DNA of 64,000 nucleotides, from the NCBI GenBank assembly GCA_900539675.1, contig UQDJ01000001.1:62001-126000 (forward strand), in the 5' to 3' direction. A program made the translations under genes and the position numbers. This DNA comes from an uncultured Coriobacteriaceae bacterium. GTDB taxonomy: Bacteria > Actinomycetota > Coriobacteriia > Coriobacteriales > Eggerthellaceae. How positions within the stretch are numbered: position 1 is the first letter of the stretch; each line of letters opens with the position of its first letter. The notes beneath the pieces are model-generated. The model did no database searches and was not told the origin of the DNA. It saw nothing but the letters and a program-made list of their open reading frames with translations. This document shows, in pieces, positions 52,006 through 60,695 of this stretch.

Positions 52006-53508
52006 CTACGCTCGGCTTACGCGAGCACCCTGCGGGGTATCCTCTATCACATACCCCAGTGCTGTCAGACCATCACGGATGCGGTCGGCAACTGCGAAAT
52101 CTTTATTCTTGCGCGCATCAGCACGCTTATCCAACAAAGCCTGCAGCGCCTCTTCAGTGTTGGTCCCTTCATATCCAGCAACCGATGCTGCCAACTCTCG
52201 AACTTCGTGATTGTCGGCAATTTCTTCTTCAGCTGCTACCTCGCTTGCCAAATTGATGCCTAAAACGCCCAGCAATTCTTCAACGGCAGCTGCACCTGAA
52301 ACGATAGCGTCAGCATCAGCTGCATTAACCACACCACCTGCAAGCAAGGCGTTGGCCTCAGTGACAAACGCAAAGATAGCACCCAGAGCACCAGCCGTAT
52401 TGAAATCATCATCCATGGCATCTGTGAAGCCTGTGCGCATGGCATCAAGTGCCTTTATGTAGGCTTTTCTATCTACCGCTGCAGCATCGGCCGAGGTATT
52501 AGCGCACAGCCATTGGGTGTTCTTGACAAACGTAATAAGTCTGTTGAGCGCCGATTCAGCTTCGCGCAAACGCTCATCAGAGAAATCCAGAGGGCTGCGG
52601 TAGTGCGTTTGCAGCATCAGCATGCGCACAACGCGGGCATCGGTGGTCTTGAGCACATCACGCAGCAATAAGAAGTTTCCCAGCGACTTAGACATCTTTT
52701 CAGAATTGATTTGCAGCATGCCACCATGCATCCAGTAGTTGGCAAACGTGCAGCCACAAGCCGCCTCTGACTGAGCTCGTTCGTTTTCGTGATGCGGGAA
52801 CGCCAGATCAGCCCCGCCACCATGAATATCGAACGGCAAGCCAAGGTATTTTTCCGCCATGGCAGAGCATTCGATATGCCAACCCGGACGACCCTTGCCC
52901 CACGGAGAGTCCCACGAAGGCTCGCCTGGCTTTGCTGCCTTCCATAAAGCAAAGTCCAACGGATCACGTTTGCGATCCTCTAGGCCCTGTCCATCGGCAC
53001 GCAGTTCACGATGTCCCGATTCCATTTCGTCCACATTGCGATTGGACAGCTTACCGTAGCCATCATACGAGCGCACGGCAAAATACACGTCGCCTTCAAC
53101 CTCGTAGGCATGGCCTTGAGCAACCAACTTTTCTACCAGCGCAATCATGGCGTCAATTTCTTCAGTAGCGCGCGGGCGGATATCAGGGTCCATTACCCCT
53201 GCCGCATGCATATCATCGATAAAGGCCTGCGCATATTCAGCTGCCACATCTGCAGCACTGCGGTTTTCCTCTTTGGCCTTGTTGATAATCTTGTCATCTA
53301 CATCGGTGATATTCTGCACGAACGTCACCTCAAAGCCGCGCCATTCCAGATAACGACGAATAGCATCAAAGGAAATAAACGTACGCGCGTTGCCGATATG
53401 AATGTAGTTATACACCGTAGGACCACACACATACATGCCCACTTTCCCCTCATGCACGGGAACAAATGGGCGCTTTTCGCGAGCCATGGTGTCATAAATT
53501 CGAATCAT
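52006..53508 (-). CDS. cysS: Cysteinyl-tRNA synthetase
   Basis: Class I aminoacyl-tRNA synthetase, 500 aa. The zinc-binding and HIGH region YVCGPTVYNYIHIGNARTFISFD, ECSAMAEKYLG, PHHENERAQSEAACG and the KMSKS loop in NSEKMSKSLGNFLLL are complete. A C-terminal DALR anticodon-binding domain and tail follow. The start is the ATG at 53508 (MIRIYDTMAREKRPF), with AAAGGAG eleven bases upstream; an ATG at 53535 is possible but would place the Shine-Dalgarno inside the coding region. It lies 78 bp after ispF. Confidence 0.96.
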   Translation of the reverse strand: MIRIYDTMAREKRPFVPVHEGKVGMYVCGPTVYNYIHIGNARTFISFDAIRRYLEWRGFEVTFVQNITDVDDKIINKAKEENRSAADVAAEYAQAFIDDMHAAGVMDPDIRPRATEEIDAMIALVEKLVAQGHAYEVEGDVYFAVRSYDGYGKLSNRNVDEMESGHRELRADGQGLEDRKRDPLDFALWKAAKPGEPSWDSPWGKGRPGWHIECSAMAEKYLGLPFDIHGGGADLAFPHHENERAQSEAACGCTFANYWMHGGMLQINSEKMSKSLGNFLLLRDVLKTTDARVVRMLMLQTHYRSPLDFSDERLREAESALNRLITFVKNTQWLCANTSADAAAVDRKAYIKALDAMRTGFTDAMDDDFNTAGALGAIFAFVTEANALLAGGVVNAADADAIVSGAAAVEELLGVLGINLASEVAAEEEIADNHEVRELAASVAGYEGTNTEEALQALLDKRADARKNKDFAVADRIRDGLTALGYVIEDTPQGARVSRA

Positions 53509-53586
53509 TATGTCTCTATCTCCTTTATCATTCATATCAAGCATCCGCCACTATCCGCGCACTCCTGCAATAGGTGCGGGCAGTCC

Positions 53587-54096
53587 TTATGCCACCTTAC
53601 AGACCAAAGCCACCGCCTGGGCAGAAATTCCCTCTTCGCGGCCTTCAAAACCCAAGTGCTCTGTCGTGGTGGCCTTCACGCCTACATTTTCAACAGGAAT
53701 GCCGCACGCACGTGCTAAATTTTTGCGCATGGCATCACGAAACGGCGAAAGCTTTGGTGCCTGAGCGGCAATGACACAGTCTATATCGATGATAGCGTAG
53801 CCATCGCCGCGAACCTTTTTTGCTACCGCCGCCAAAAGCTTCAGCGAATCAGCGCCCTTATAAGCTGGATCGGTATCAGGAAATAGCTTGCCAATATCGC
53901 CTCCGCGAATGGCGCCCAGCAGCGCATCAGCCACCGCATGCGCCAACACGTCCGCATCAGAATGGCCCGCTAAACCTTGTTTATGAGGGATGTCCACGCC
54001 ACCCAAAATCAACTTACGATCGGGCGCAAATGCGTGAACGTCATAGCCTAAGCCTACGCGCAATGCGCGCAGCGTATAAGTTGCACTCATGGGCAT
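53587..54096 (-). CDS. ispF: 2-C-methyl-D-erythritol 2,4-cyclodiphosphate synthase
   Basis: Cyclises CDP-ME 2-phosphate in the MEP pathway; 169 aa, trimeric. Zinc ligands are Asp and His in GLGYDVHAF and His in GLAGHSDADVLAHAVADALLGA. The GDIGKLFPDTD and VKATTTEHLGF motifs are present. The ATG at 54096 overlaps the ispD stop (TAATG); a second ATG two codons later is less likely given this coupling. Confidence 0.96.
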   Translation of the reverse strand: MPMSATYTLRALRVGLGYDVHAFAPDRKLILGGVDIPHKQGLAGHSDADVLAHAVADALLGAIRGGDIGKLFPDTDPAYKGADSLKLLAAVAKKVRGDGYAIIDIDCVIAAQAPKLSPFRDAMRKNLARACGIPVENVGVKATTTEHLGFEGREEGISAQAVALVCKVA

Positions 54097-54998
54097 TAAT
54101 CTTTCTTGTCAGATAGATCAGAAGCGTCCTCGTCACCGCTTAAAGCGTCTTGTTCTTCCTGCTTCTGACGGCGTTCTGCCAACGCAGCGCGCACAGCGGC
54201 CGACATGAGCAGATAGTCTTCCGGAACCGTCAACTTAATATTGTCACGCTTACCTTCAACCACCAAAACGCGACCACCCAAGCGTTCAATCAGCGACGAA
54301 TCATCGGTACCCACAAAGCCATCAGAAAGCGCCGAAGCGTGAGCGCGTCGATATATTCCCGCCCGGAAAATCTGCGGAGTTTGAGCGTTCCAAAATACCG
54401 AACGGTCTGGCGTACCAACAACCACGCCATTTTCTACCACTTTAAGGGTGTCGATAGAAGGATGCCCCACCAGGGCACCATCGCAGTCAATGTTGCCCTT
54501 GACGGTATTGATGGTGTGTTCAATAAGCTCCTTGGTTACCAGAGGACGGGCACCATCATGCAACATGACGTATTCATATGATTCCGGCACCAATTCCAAC
54601 CCAGAAAACGCCGATTCCTGACGAATGGAGCCGGAAGGAGCAAACACGATCGGGGTCACAAACGGGAAGGGATCAATAGCCTTCTTGCGATATTCCTCCG
54701 TGCGCTCTTCGGGACACACAATAACAATTAAGCCCACATCACCCACGGCGTCAAAGACTTCGGCCGAACGGGTCAAAATGGGCTTACCTGCAATTTCTAC
54801 CAGCTGCTTGCCACCTTCGCGGCCAAAGCGCTCTCCGCTACCACCAGCCAAAATGATGACGGCGGTTTTAGGGTCTTTATCAACAACACCCTCAAGGCGG
54901 GTCTCCGCCTTGAGGGCATCAAAATTCATATCATCTATGAGCGCCATCGCGTGCTTCAGTACGGACGGAACATAAACCGGATCAATAGAGTCACTCAT
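54096..54998 (-). CDS. ispD: 2-C-methyl-D-erythritol 4-phosphate cytidylyltransferase
   Basis: Transfers CMP to MEP; 300 aa, about 65 longer than standard IspD. The nucleotide-binding start AVIILAGGSGERFGREGGKQLVEIAGKPIL appears near residue 47. DGARPLV, the PDRSVFWNAQTPQIF region and TDDSSLIE follow. The N-terminal 45 residues and an acidic C-terminal tail (Glu/Asp/Ser-rich) are extra. The ATG at 54998 has GGAG at seven bases. It lies 41 bp after clpC and overlaps ispF by one base. Confidence 0.95.
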   Translation of the reverse strand: MSDSIDPVYVPSVLKHAMALIDDMNFDALKAETRLEGVVDKDPKTAVIILAGGSGERFGREGGKQLVEIAGKPILTRSAEVFDAVGDVGLIVIVCPEERTEEYRKKAIDPFPFVTPIVFAPSGSIRQESAFSGLELVPESYEYVMLHDGARPLVTKELIEHTINTVKGNIDCDGALVGHPSIDTLKVVENGVVVGTPDRSVFWNAQTPQIFRAGIYRRAHASALSDGFVGTDDSSLIERLGGRVLVVEGKRDNIKLTVPEDYLLMSAAVRAALAERRQKQEEQDALSGDEDASDLSDKKD

Positions 54999-55039
54999 GA
55001 ACAATCTCCTGCACTTTTACACGCTTACTCGCGCATTCG

Positions 55040-57610
55040 TTAGTCGGCTGCTCCATCACTCGAAGACGATCCGCCACCGCGTCTCGAAAGACCAGCATGT
55101 CCCAAATCGTATCCTGCCAAAAGCAGCTCTGCTTCCGCAGCTATGGTATCACGCTTGCGCGGTGCAGGGATAGCTCCCTCGCCCTGAGTGAACACTAAGT
55201 GGTCGCCTTCCACGTCCGCTTCAATAACCGAGCCGCTTGTCCACTTGCCTTCCAAGATTTCCTCAGATAAGGGATCTTCAACCAAGCGCTGGATAGCACG
55301 ACGCAGCGGACGCGCACCAAAGGAAAGATCAGTGCCCTCCTTGGCAATAAAGCGGCTAGCTTCAGGCGTCAAGTTGATAGTCATGTTCTGCTCGATCAGA
55401 CGCTGACGCAGCTCATCAATCATCAGATCAACAATTTGAACAATCTCATCTTCAGTCAGCGACTTGAACACGATGATCTCATCGATACGATTCAAGAATT
55501 CAGGACGGAAGAGCTTTTTCACTTCGCTCATCACGCGCTGCTTGATTTCTTTATCGTCCATACCGCCATTCTTGCCAGACGAAAAGCCCAGAGGCGTAGT
55601 CGACGTAATCTCTCGTGCACCCACGTTTGACGTCATGATGATGACCGTATTGCGGAAGTCCACAATCCTGCCCTGACTATCCGTCAGGCGGCCTTCCTCC
55701 AAGATCTGGAGCAAGATATTAAAGACATCCGGATGAGCCTTTTCGATTTCGTCAAACAGCACCACCGAGTAAGGACGCTGTCGCACGGCCTTGGTCAACT
55801 GACCGCCCTCGTCGTAGCCCACATATCCCGGAGGTGAACCAACCAGACGTGAAACCGAGTGCTTCTCCATATACTCAGACATATCGAACGACAGCAGAGC
55901 ATCTTCGGAGTTGAACAGAAATTCCGCCAACGCCTTGGAAAGTTCGGTTTTGCCTACCCCTGACGGGCCCAAGAAGATAAACGACCCGGCCGGACGTTTC
56001 GGATCCTTAAGACCCGAGCGGCTACGACGGATAGCCTTAGCAAGAGCGCTCACCGCTTCATCTTGGCCAATAACGCGCTCATGAAGCACGCTTTCCATGC
56101 GCAACAGCTTTTCAGTCTCCGCCTCGGTCAGATTGGACACCGGCACGCCGGTGGTCATTGACACGATGTCGGCAACCTCCTCTACGCCCACTTCACTCAT
56201 GGACTTTTTGGATTCGTCTTCCCATTTCTGGATTGCCGTATCGCGCTTAGTCTTCAGCTTGCCTTCTTCATCGCGCAGTGAAGCTGCACGCTCATAATCC
56301 TGGTTGGCTGCCGCCGTTTCACGCTGCGTGCGCACCTTGCGCAGCTCGTCGTCGATAGACTGTACCTCTTCAGGCAGTACCATGTTGCGAATGCGCATAC
56401 GTGCGCCCGCTTCGTCCAAGACATCAATCGCCTTGTCGGGCAAATACCTATCCTGAATGTAACGATCGGACAGATTGACTGCCGCACTGAGTGCTTCATC
56501 GGTGAAATGTACGTGATGATGCTGCTCGTAGCGGTCGCGCAACCCTTCCAGAATGCGTACGGCCTGCTCCTCATTGGGCTCTTTAACCAGCACGGTTTGG
56601 AAACGGCGCTCAAAAGCCGAATCCTTTTCGATGTGCTTGCGGTATTCATCCAGTGTGGTAGCACCAATAATCTGAATTTCGCCACGGGACAGCGGCGGCT
56701 TTAAAATAGCTGCCGCATCGATAGAACCTTCAGCCGCGCCCGCACCAATCAACGTGTGTAGCTCATCGATAAACAGGATAATATCTCCTGCCTGCTCCAC
56801 TTCCTTGATGCACTTCTTCAGGCGCTCTTCAAATTCGCCGCGGTACTTAGAGCCTGCGACCAGAGCGGAAACATCCAGGGTTACAATACGCACATTGTGC
56901 AGAATATCCGGCACCTGATCGGCCACAATAAGCTGAGCCAAGCCTTCGACCACCGCCGTTTTGCCCACGCCAGGTTCGCCGATAAGCAGCGGATTGTTCT
57001 TCTGACGACGGGACAAAATTTGCATCACGCGCTCAATTTCGCCTGCACGACCAATAACCGGATCCAGCTTGCCATCACGTGCCTTCTTGGTCAGATCGGT
57101 ACCGAACTCCTTGAGCATACTATCCGAGGCGTTCACCGTAGGGTCAAAGTTTGCGCCGGCATAGACCGCAGATTGGCCTACCAAATCATTGAGTGCACCG
57201 CGAATATCATCGCCGGTAACACCTAAGCGCTGTAGCACGTCCATTGCCGTGCCTTCACCTTCACGCACAATGCCCAACAGCAAATGCTCAGTGGAGATGT
57301 AACTTTTACCCATCTGCATAGCTTCACGCAAGGAATTTTCCAGTACGCGCTTTACCCGCGGCGTGAAGCTCAAATGGCCCGATACATCCGTATTTTCATC
57401 GATGTTGACAATCTGGCGCACGCAGTCAACTGCAGCGTCGTACTTAACACCCAAACGATCCAGTGCCTGAGCAGCAAGACCGTCTTGTTCTTTCATTAAC
57501 GCAAGCAGCACATGTTCAGTACCCACATAAGGCTGGTGCAGCGCACGCGCCTCATCCTGGGCTAAAACAAGGACCTTTCGCGCCTTGTCAGTAAATTTAT
57601 CAAATGACAT
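55040..57610 (-). CDS. clpC: ATP-dependent Clp protease ATPase subunit ClpC
   Basis: Hsp100 unfoldase feeding ClpP, 856 aa. The N-domain repeats (KFTDKARKVLVLAQDEARALHQPYVGTEHVLLALM) precede the first AAA+ module (GEPGVGKTAVVEGLA, LFIDELHTLIGAGAAEG). An UVR-containing middle region (about 410-460) marks ClpC rather than ClpA or ClpB. The second AAA+ module has GPSGVGKTELSKALAEFLF and VVLFDEIEKAHPDVFNILLQILEEG. The C-terminus is Gly/Ser-rich. A perfect CIRCE element upstream indicates HrcA control. ispD follows at 41 bp. Confidence 0.97.
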   Translation of the reverse strand: MSFDKFTDKARKVLVLAQDEARALHQPYVGTEHVLLALMKEQDGLAAQALDRLGVKYDAAVDCVRQIVNIDENTDVSGHLSFTPRVKRVLENSLREAMQMGKSYISTEHLLLGIVREGEGTAMDVLQRLGVTGDDIRGALNDLVGQSAVYAGANFDPTVNASDSMLKEFGTDLTKKARDGKLDPVIGRAGEIERVMQILSRRQKNNPLLIGEPGVGKTAVVEGLAQLIVADQVPDILHNVRIVTLDVSALVAGSKYRGEFEERLKKCIKEVEQAGDIILFIDELHTLIGAGAAEGSIDAAAILKPPLSRGEIQIIGATTLDEYRKHIEKDSAFERRFQTVLVKEPNEEQAVRILEGLRDRYEQHHHVHFTDEALSAAVNLSDRYIQDRYLPDKAIDVLDEAGARMRIRNMVLPEEVQSIDDELRKVRTQRETAAANQDYERAASLRDEEGKLKTKRDTAIQKWEDESKKSMSEVGVEEVADIVSMTTGVPVSNLTEAETEKLLRMESVLHERVIGQDEAVSALAKAIRRSRSGLKDPKRPAGSFIFLGPSGVGKTELSKALAEFLFNSEDALLSFDMSEYMEKHSVSRLVGSPPGYVGYDEGGQLTKAVRQRPYSVVLFDEIEKAHPDVFNILLQILEEGRLTDSQGRIVDFRNTVIIMTSNVGAREITSTTPLGFSSGKNGGMDDKEIKQRVMSEVKKLFRPEFLNRIDEIIVFKSLTEDEIVQIVDLMIDELRQRLIEQNMTINLTPEASRFIAKEGTDLSFGARPLRRAIQRLVEDPLSEEILEGKWTSGSVIEADVEGDHLVFTQGEGAIPAPRKRDTIAAEAELLLAGYDLGHAGLSRRGGGSSSSDGAAD

Positions 57611-57647
57611 GTTGCCTCATTTCATGGTTACAATTGCATTTGCTATC

Positions 57648-57674
57648 TTAGCACTCTCATTATCTGAGTGCTAA
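57648..57674. promoter_or_regulatory. CIRCE element (HrcA operator) upstream of clpC
   Basis: TTAGCACTC-N9-GAGTGCTAA, a perfect match to the CIRCE consensus, 38-64 bp upstream of the clpC start. The minus-strand GATAAT inside the spacer could be the -10 it blocks. Confidence 0.95.
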
Positions 57675-57723
57675 ATTGACAAGTTCCCGTAATATTTTTC
57701 TCAATTGTGACCGATTTACAACA

Positions 57724-57743
57724 AAGCGCCCCGAAGGGCGCTT
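57724..57743 (-). terminator. Terminator after lysS
   Basis: On the minus strand AAGCGCCC-TTCG-GGGCGCTT followed by TGTTGT. The 20-bp stem-loop is identical to the one after tRNA-Leu (24169-24188), though its T-tract is poorer. Confidence 0.7.
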
Positions 57744-57884
57744 AAGAAAACGTATATTGTGCAAAGATAAGACTGGACTGTGAGCCATCTACTTCATACG
57801 AGCAGTAACTGAGGTTTACCTCACTTGTCTTCTAAGAGAAAGTTAGGCATACGTTATCTGTCTCATCCCCGATGCAATAGAACT

Positions 57885-59387
57885 TTAGGCCTCATCCCTC
57901 ATATGCGGGAACAACAGTACGTCACGAATCGAAGGCGCATCGGTTAGCAACATGACCAAACGGTCAATACCTACGCCAACACCACCAGCAGGCGGCATGC
58001 CATATTCCAGAGCGCGAATGTAGTCAGCATCGTAGCCCATGGCCTCATCGTCGCCCATGCCCTTAGCCTTAACCTGCGCATGGAAGCGTTCAGACTGATC
58101 AACCGGATCATTCAGCTCACTAAAGGCGTTAGCATACTCGTGGCCACAGATAAACAGTTCGAAGCGCTCGGTCAGCTCAGGATTATCGGCCTTCTTCTTA
58201 GCTAATGGCGAAATCTCTAATGGGTGATCTACAACAAAAGTCGGCTGAATGAGATGCTCTTCAGCAACAGCCTCAAAGATTTCAGAAATCAGCTTGCCCT
58301 TACCCCACGCATCTTCTGCATGACCACCATTCTTTTCCAGAATGTCAACCAACTCGTCGCGCGAACGATCGAAACTGATTTCGCTGCCGGCGTATTCGGT
58401 TGCAAGCTCGCACATAGTCTTGCGTGGCCATTCACCCGAAAGGTCAATTTGGATACCCTGGTAGGTAATCTGAAGCGTGCCACAGGCTGCTTGCGCTGCC
58501 GCTTTGATGTAGCCTTCCGTGAGTTCCATCATGCCTTGCAGATCGCTGAATGCCTGATAGGCCTCCATAGTGGTGAACTCAGGATTGTGATAGGGGTCCA
58601 TGCCTTCGTTGCGGAAGATGCGACCCAGTTCGAATACCTTTTCAAAGCCACCTACCAGCAAGCGCTTCAGCGGAAGCTCGGTTGCAATACGCAAAAAGTA
58701 ATCGCGATCCAACGCGTTGAAATGCGTCACAAATGGCTTTGCGTTTGCGCCACCTAAAATAGGATTCAAAAACGGTGTTTCCACTTCATAGAAACCCTGT
58801 TCTTCCATGTAGCGGCGAATCGCGGAAATAATCTTGAAGCGCTTAACGAACACATCTTTCACTTCAGGATTCATAATCAAATCAACGTAGCGCTGACGAT
58901 AACGCGTTTCCTTGTCTGCCAAGCCATGGAACTTTTCCGGCAGTGGACGTAAGGACTTGCTCAACAACTCGAAGCGTTCTACCGCAACGGAAAGCTGACC
59001 GCGGCGGGTGCGCATCATCTTGCCATACACGCCAATCCAGTCGCCTAAATCCAAGTCTTTCATTTCCGCAAAGGCATCTTCGCCTAAGGCATTAATGCGA
59101 CAGAACAGCTGAATACGGCCGGTTGAATCAAGCAGCTCAAAGAAGATTATCTTGCCCTGTACGCGCTTAGCCATAATGCGCCCAGCGATAGCTACCTCAT
59201 CTTCAGTGTTGGCGCCATCGGCTAAATCTTGATATTTAGCATCCAAGTCAGCAATATGATGCGTGTACTTAAAGGCATGACCATACGGGTCCTTGCCTTC
59301 TGCGATCAGCGCTTCGCGCTTAGCACGACGCACTTCGATAGGGTCGTCTTCAATAATTTGCTCGTTTTGTTCAGTCGATTCTGTCAT
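57885..59387 (-). CDS. lysS: Lysyl-tRNA synthetase, class II
   Basis: Charges tRNA-Lys, 500 aa. An N-terminal OB-fold anticodon domain (about 60-170: VAIAGRIMAKRVQGKIIFFELLDSTGRIQLF) precedes the class II core. Motif 1 spans FKIISAIRRYMEEQGFYEVETPFLNPILGGANAKPF, motif 2 FELGRIFRNEGMDPYHNPEFTTMEAY and motif 3 GVGVGIDRLVMLLTDAPSIRDVLLFP. It is 142 bp after greA on the same strand. Confidence 0.97.
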   Translation of the reverse strand: MTESTEQNEQIIEDDPIEVRRAKREALIAEGKDPYGHAFKYTHHIADLDAKYQDLADGANTEDEVAIAGRIMAKRVQGKIIFFELLDSTGRIQLFCRINALGEDAFAEMKDLDLGDWIGVYGKMMRTRRGQLSVAVERFELLSKSLRPLPEKFHGLADKETRYRQRYVDLIMNPEVKDVFVKRFKIISAIRRYMEEQGFYEVETPFLNPILGGANAKPFVTHFNALDRDYFLRIATELPLKRLLVGGFEKVFELGRIFRNEGMDPYHNPEFTTMEAYQAFSDLQGMMELTEGYIKAAAQAACGTLQITYQGIQIDLSGEWPRKTMCELATEYAGSEISFDRSRDELVDILEKNGGHAEDAWGKGKLISEIFEAVAEEHLIQPTFVVDHPLEISPLAKKKADNPELTERFELFICGHEYANAFSELNDPVDQSERFHAQVKAKGMGDDEAMGYDADYIRALEYGMPPAGGVGVGIDRLVMLLTDAPSIRDVLLFPHMRDEA

Positions 59388-59448
59388 AGCGCCATTCCCT
59401 TAGGTGGTACCCACACAATGATGTACTCGTTTTTCTGTCTTGATAGAA

Positions 59449-59468
59449 GCGGGCGCCTGAGCGCCCAC
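59449..59468 (-). terminator. Hairpin between greA and lysS
   Basis: GTGGGCGC-TCAG-GCGCCCGC on the minus strand, followed by TTCTAT. It may partly terminate greA transcription ahead of lysS. Confidence 0.5.
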
Positions 59469-59529
59469 TTGAAGGTAGTTACCTCATATATAAATAATGT
59501 ACAAGATTAAACTTGGATAAACAGAACGC

Positions 59530-59997
59530 TTAGTGCTCAATCTTCAAGATCTTCATCTTGATTACGCGGCCTGTAGGACCCTGGGTTTCCACTTCGTCAT
59601 CCTTCTTGTGACCCAACAGGGCAGCACCTACCGGTGATTCGTTGGAAATCTTGCCATTGGCAGCATCACTTTCAGCGCCACCAACGATAGTGAAAACACG
59701 CTCGCGGCCACCCATATCAACCGTTACGCGACTGCCGATGTTTACCTTGCTAGAACGCTTAGGCGCCGCCACGACCGTAGCTTCGCCCAGAATACGGGTG
59801 ATCTCAGCGATGCGAGCCTCCATCATGCCCTGTTCATTTTTCGCATCATCATATTCAGAGTTCTCGGAAATATCGCCAAATTCACGTGCCACACGAATGC
59901 ACTCGCCAATTTCAGCACGCTTTTCGGTTTCCAAGTAGTGAAGCTCGTCTTCGAGCTTCTGCTTGCCTTCTTCGGTCAAGATATAGCTGTTATCCAT
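59530..59997 (-). CDS. greA: Transcription elongation factor GreA
   Basis: Rescues backtracked RNA polymerase by stimulating transcript cleavage, 155 aa. The N-terminal coiled coil (about 1-75, LTEEGKQKLEDELHYLETEKRAEIGECI) carries the acidic tip GDISENSEYDDAKNEQ. The C-terminal FKBP-like domain contains GSRVTVDM and ISNESPVGAALLGHKKDDEVE. Length and domains are standard. Confidence 0.97.
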   Translation of the reverse strand: MDNSYILTEEGKQKLEDELHYLETEKRAEIGECIRVAREFGDISENSEYDDAKNEQGMMEARIAEITRILGEATVVAAPKRSSKVNIGSRVTVDMGGRERVFTIVGGAESDAANGKISNESPVGAALLGHKKDDEVETQGPTGRVIKMKILKIEH

Positions 59998-60056
59998 AGT
60001 GCTTCTACCCTTGCAGTCGCTCCATGCGGCCGCTTCGTCCTTTCTCTGTACCTGCG

Positions 60057-60103
60057 AAAGGGGCGCGCCACCTGCTGTTTTGCAGATGCGTGCCCCTTTT
60101 GTT
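60057..60103. terminator. Hairpin between tatA and greA
   Basis: Outer stem AAAGGGGCGCGC with GCGTGCCCCTTT (one mismatch) encloses a smaller CTGC/GCAG hairpin. On the minus strand the tail is only TTTCGC, and it is more T-rich on the plus strand. Confidence 0.6.
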
Positions 60104-60123
60104 TTACTTATTATGCACCGAGA

Positions 60124-60423
60124 TTACTGCACGTTATCCGATTCGGTTTCTTTTTTAGGCGCGGGCTTTTTTCCCGGTTCAGGCTTGTCAATAACTTCGA
60201 CTTCGATTTCATCGTCATCGGTAGCCTTGGCCTGCTTGACGGGCGTCTCTTCTGCTTCTTCGGCCTGTTCGACCTTTTTCTTTCCGCCAAGACCCTCGCG
60301 AAGGTTCTTAACCGCCTTGCCAATGGCCGTACCCAACTTAGGCAGATTCTTTGGGCCAAAAATAATCAGAATAACAATAAGTATGATGGCAATTTCAAAT
60401 ACGCCGAAAGGTCCGATTTTCAT
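60124..60423 (-). CDS. tatA: Sec-independent translocase protein TatA/E
   Basis: Pore-forming Tat subunit, 99 aa. One N-terminal transmembrane helix with the family pattern (FGVFEIAIILIVILIIFGPKNLPKLG) is followed by an amphipathic helix (TAIGKAVKNLREGLGG) and a long charged Lys/Glu/Asp tail. The ATG at 60423 has GGAGG six bases upstream; an in-frame start at 60438 has none. No tatB or tatC is adjacent. Confidence 0.94.
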   Translation of the reverse strand: MKIGPFGVFEIAIILIVILIIFGPKNLPKLGTAIGKAVKNLREGLGGKKKVEQAEEAEETPVKQAKATDDDEIEVEVIDKPEPGKKPAPKKETESDNVQ

Positions 60424-60541
60424 ACAGTACCTCCGCACCCCAGCACAGCTCCGTGCTGGAAAACTAGTTCATAAGCGACCGGAATCACTCTAACAAAAAA
60501 AGAGTGGCATCCCAACCGGGACGCCCTCGAACGGTTAAAAA

Positions 60542-60618
60542 TGGTCGGGATGACAGGATTCGAACCTGCGACCTCTGCGTCCCGAACGCAGCGCTCTACC
60601 AAGCTGAGCCACATCCCG
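60542..60618 (-). tRNA. tRNA-Pro (anticodon CGG)
   Basis: Acceptor CGGGATG/CATCCCG, discriminator A, encoded CCA, anticodon arm CTGCG-TTCGGGA-CGCAG giving CGG, T arm GCAGGTTCGAATCCTGT. Confidence 0.97.
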
Positions 60619-60695
60619 TTTGTGTAATTCAGCGTGAGCTATATTAGCACATCTGTTCAAAAAGAAAAGTGCGAACTTAGCTCACGCCTCATAAC

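Noticed and set aside
53011..53718. 235-codon plus-strand frame opposite cysS and ispF
   Set aside because: Antisense shadow; crosses the cysS start.
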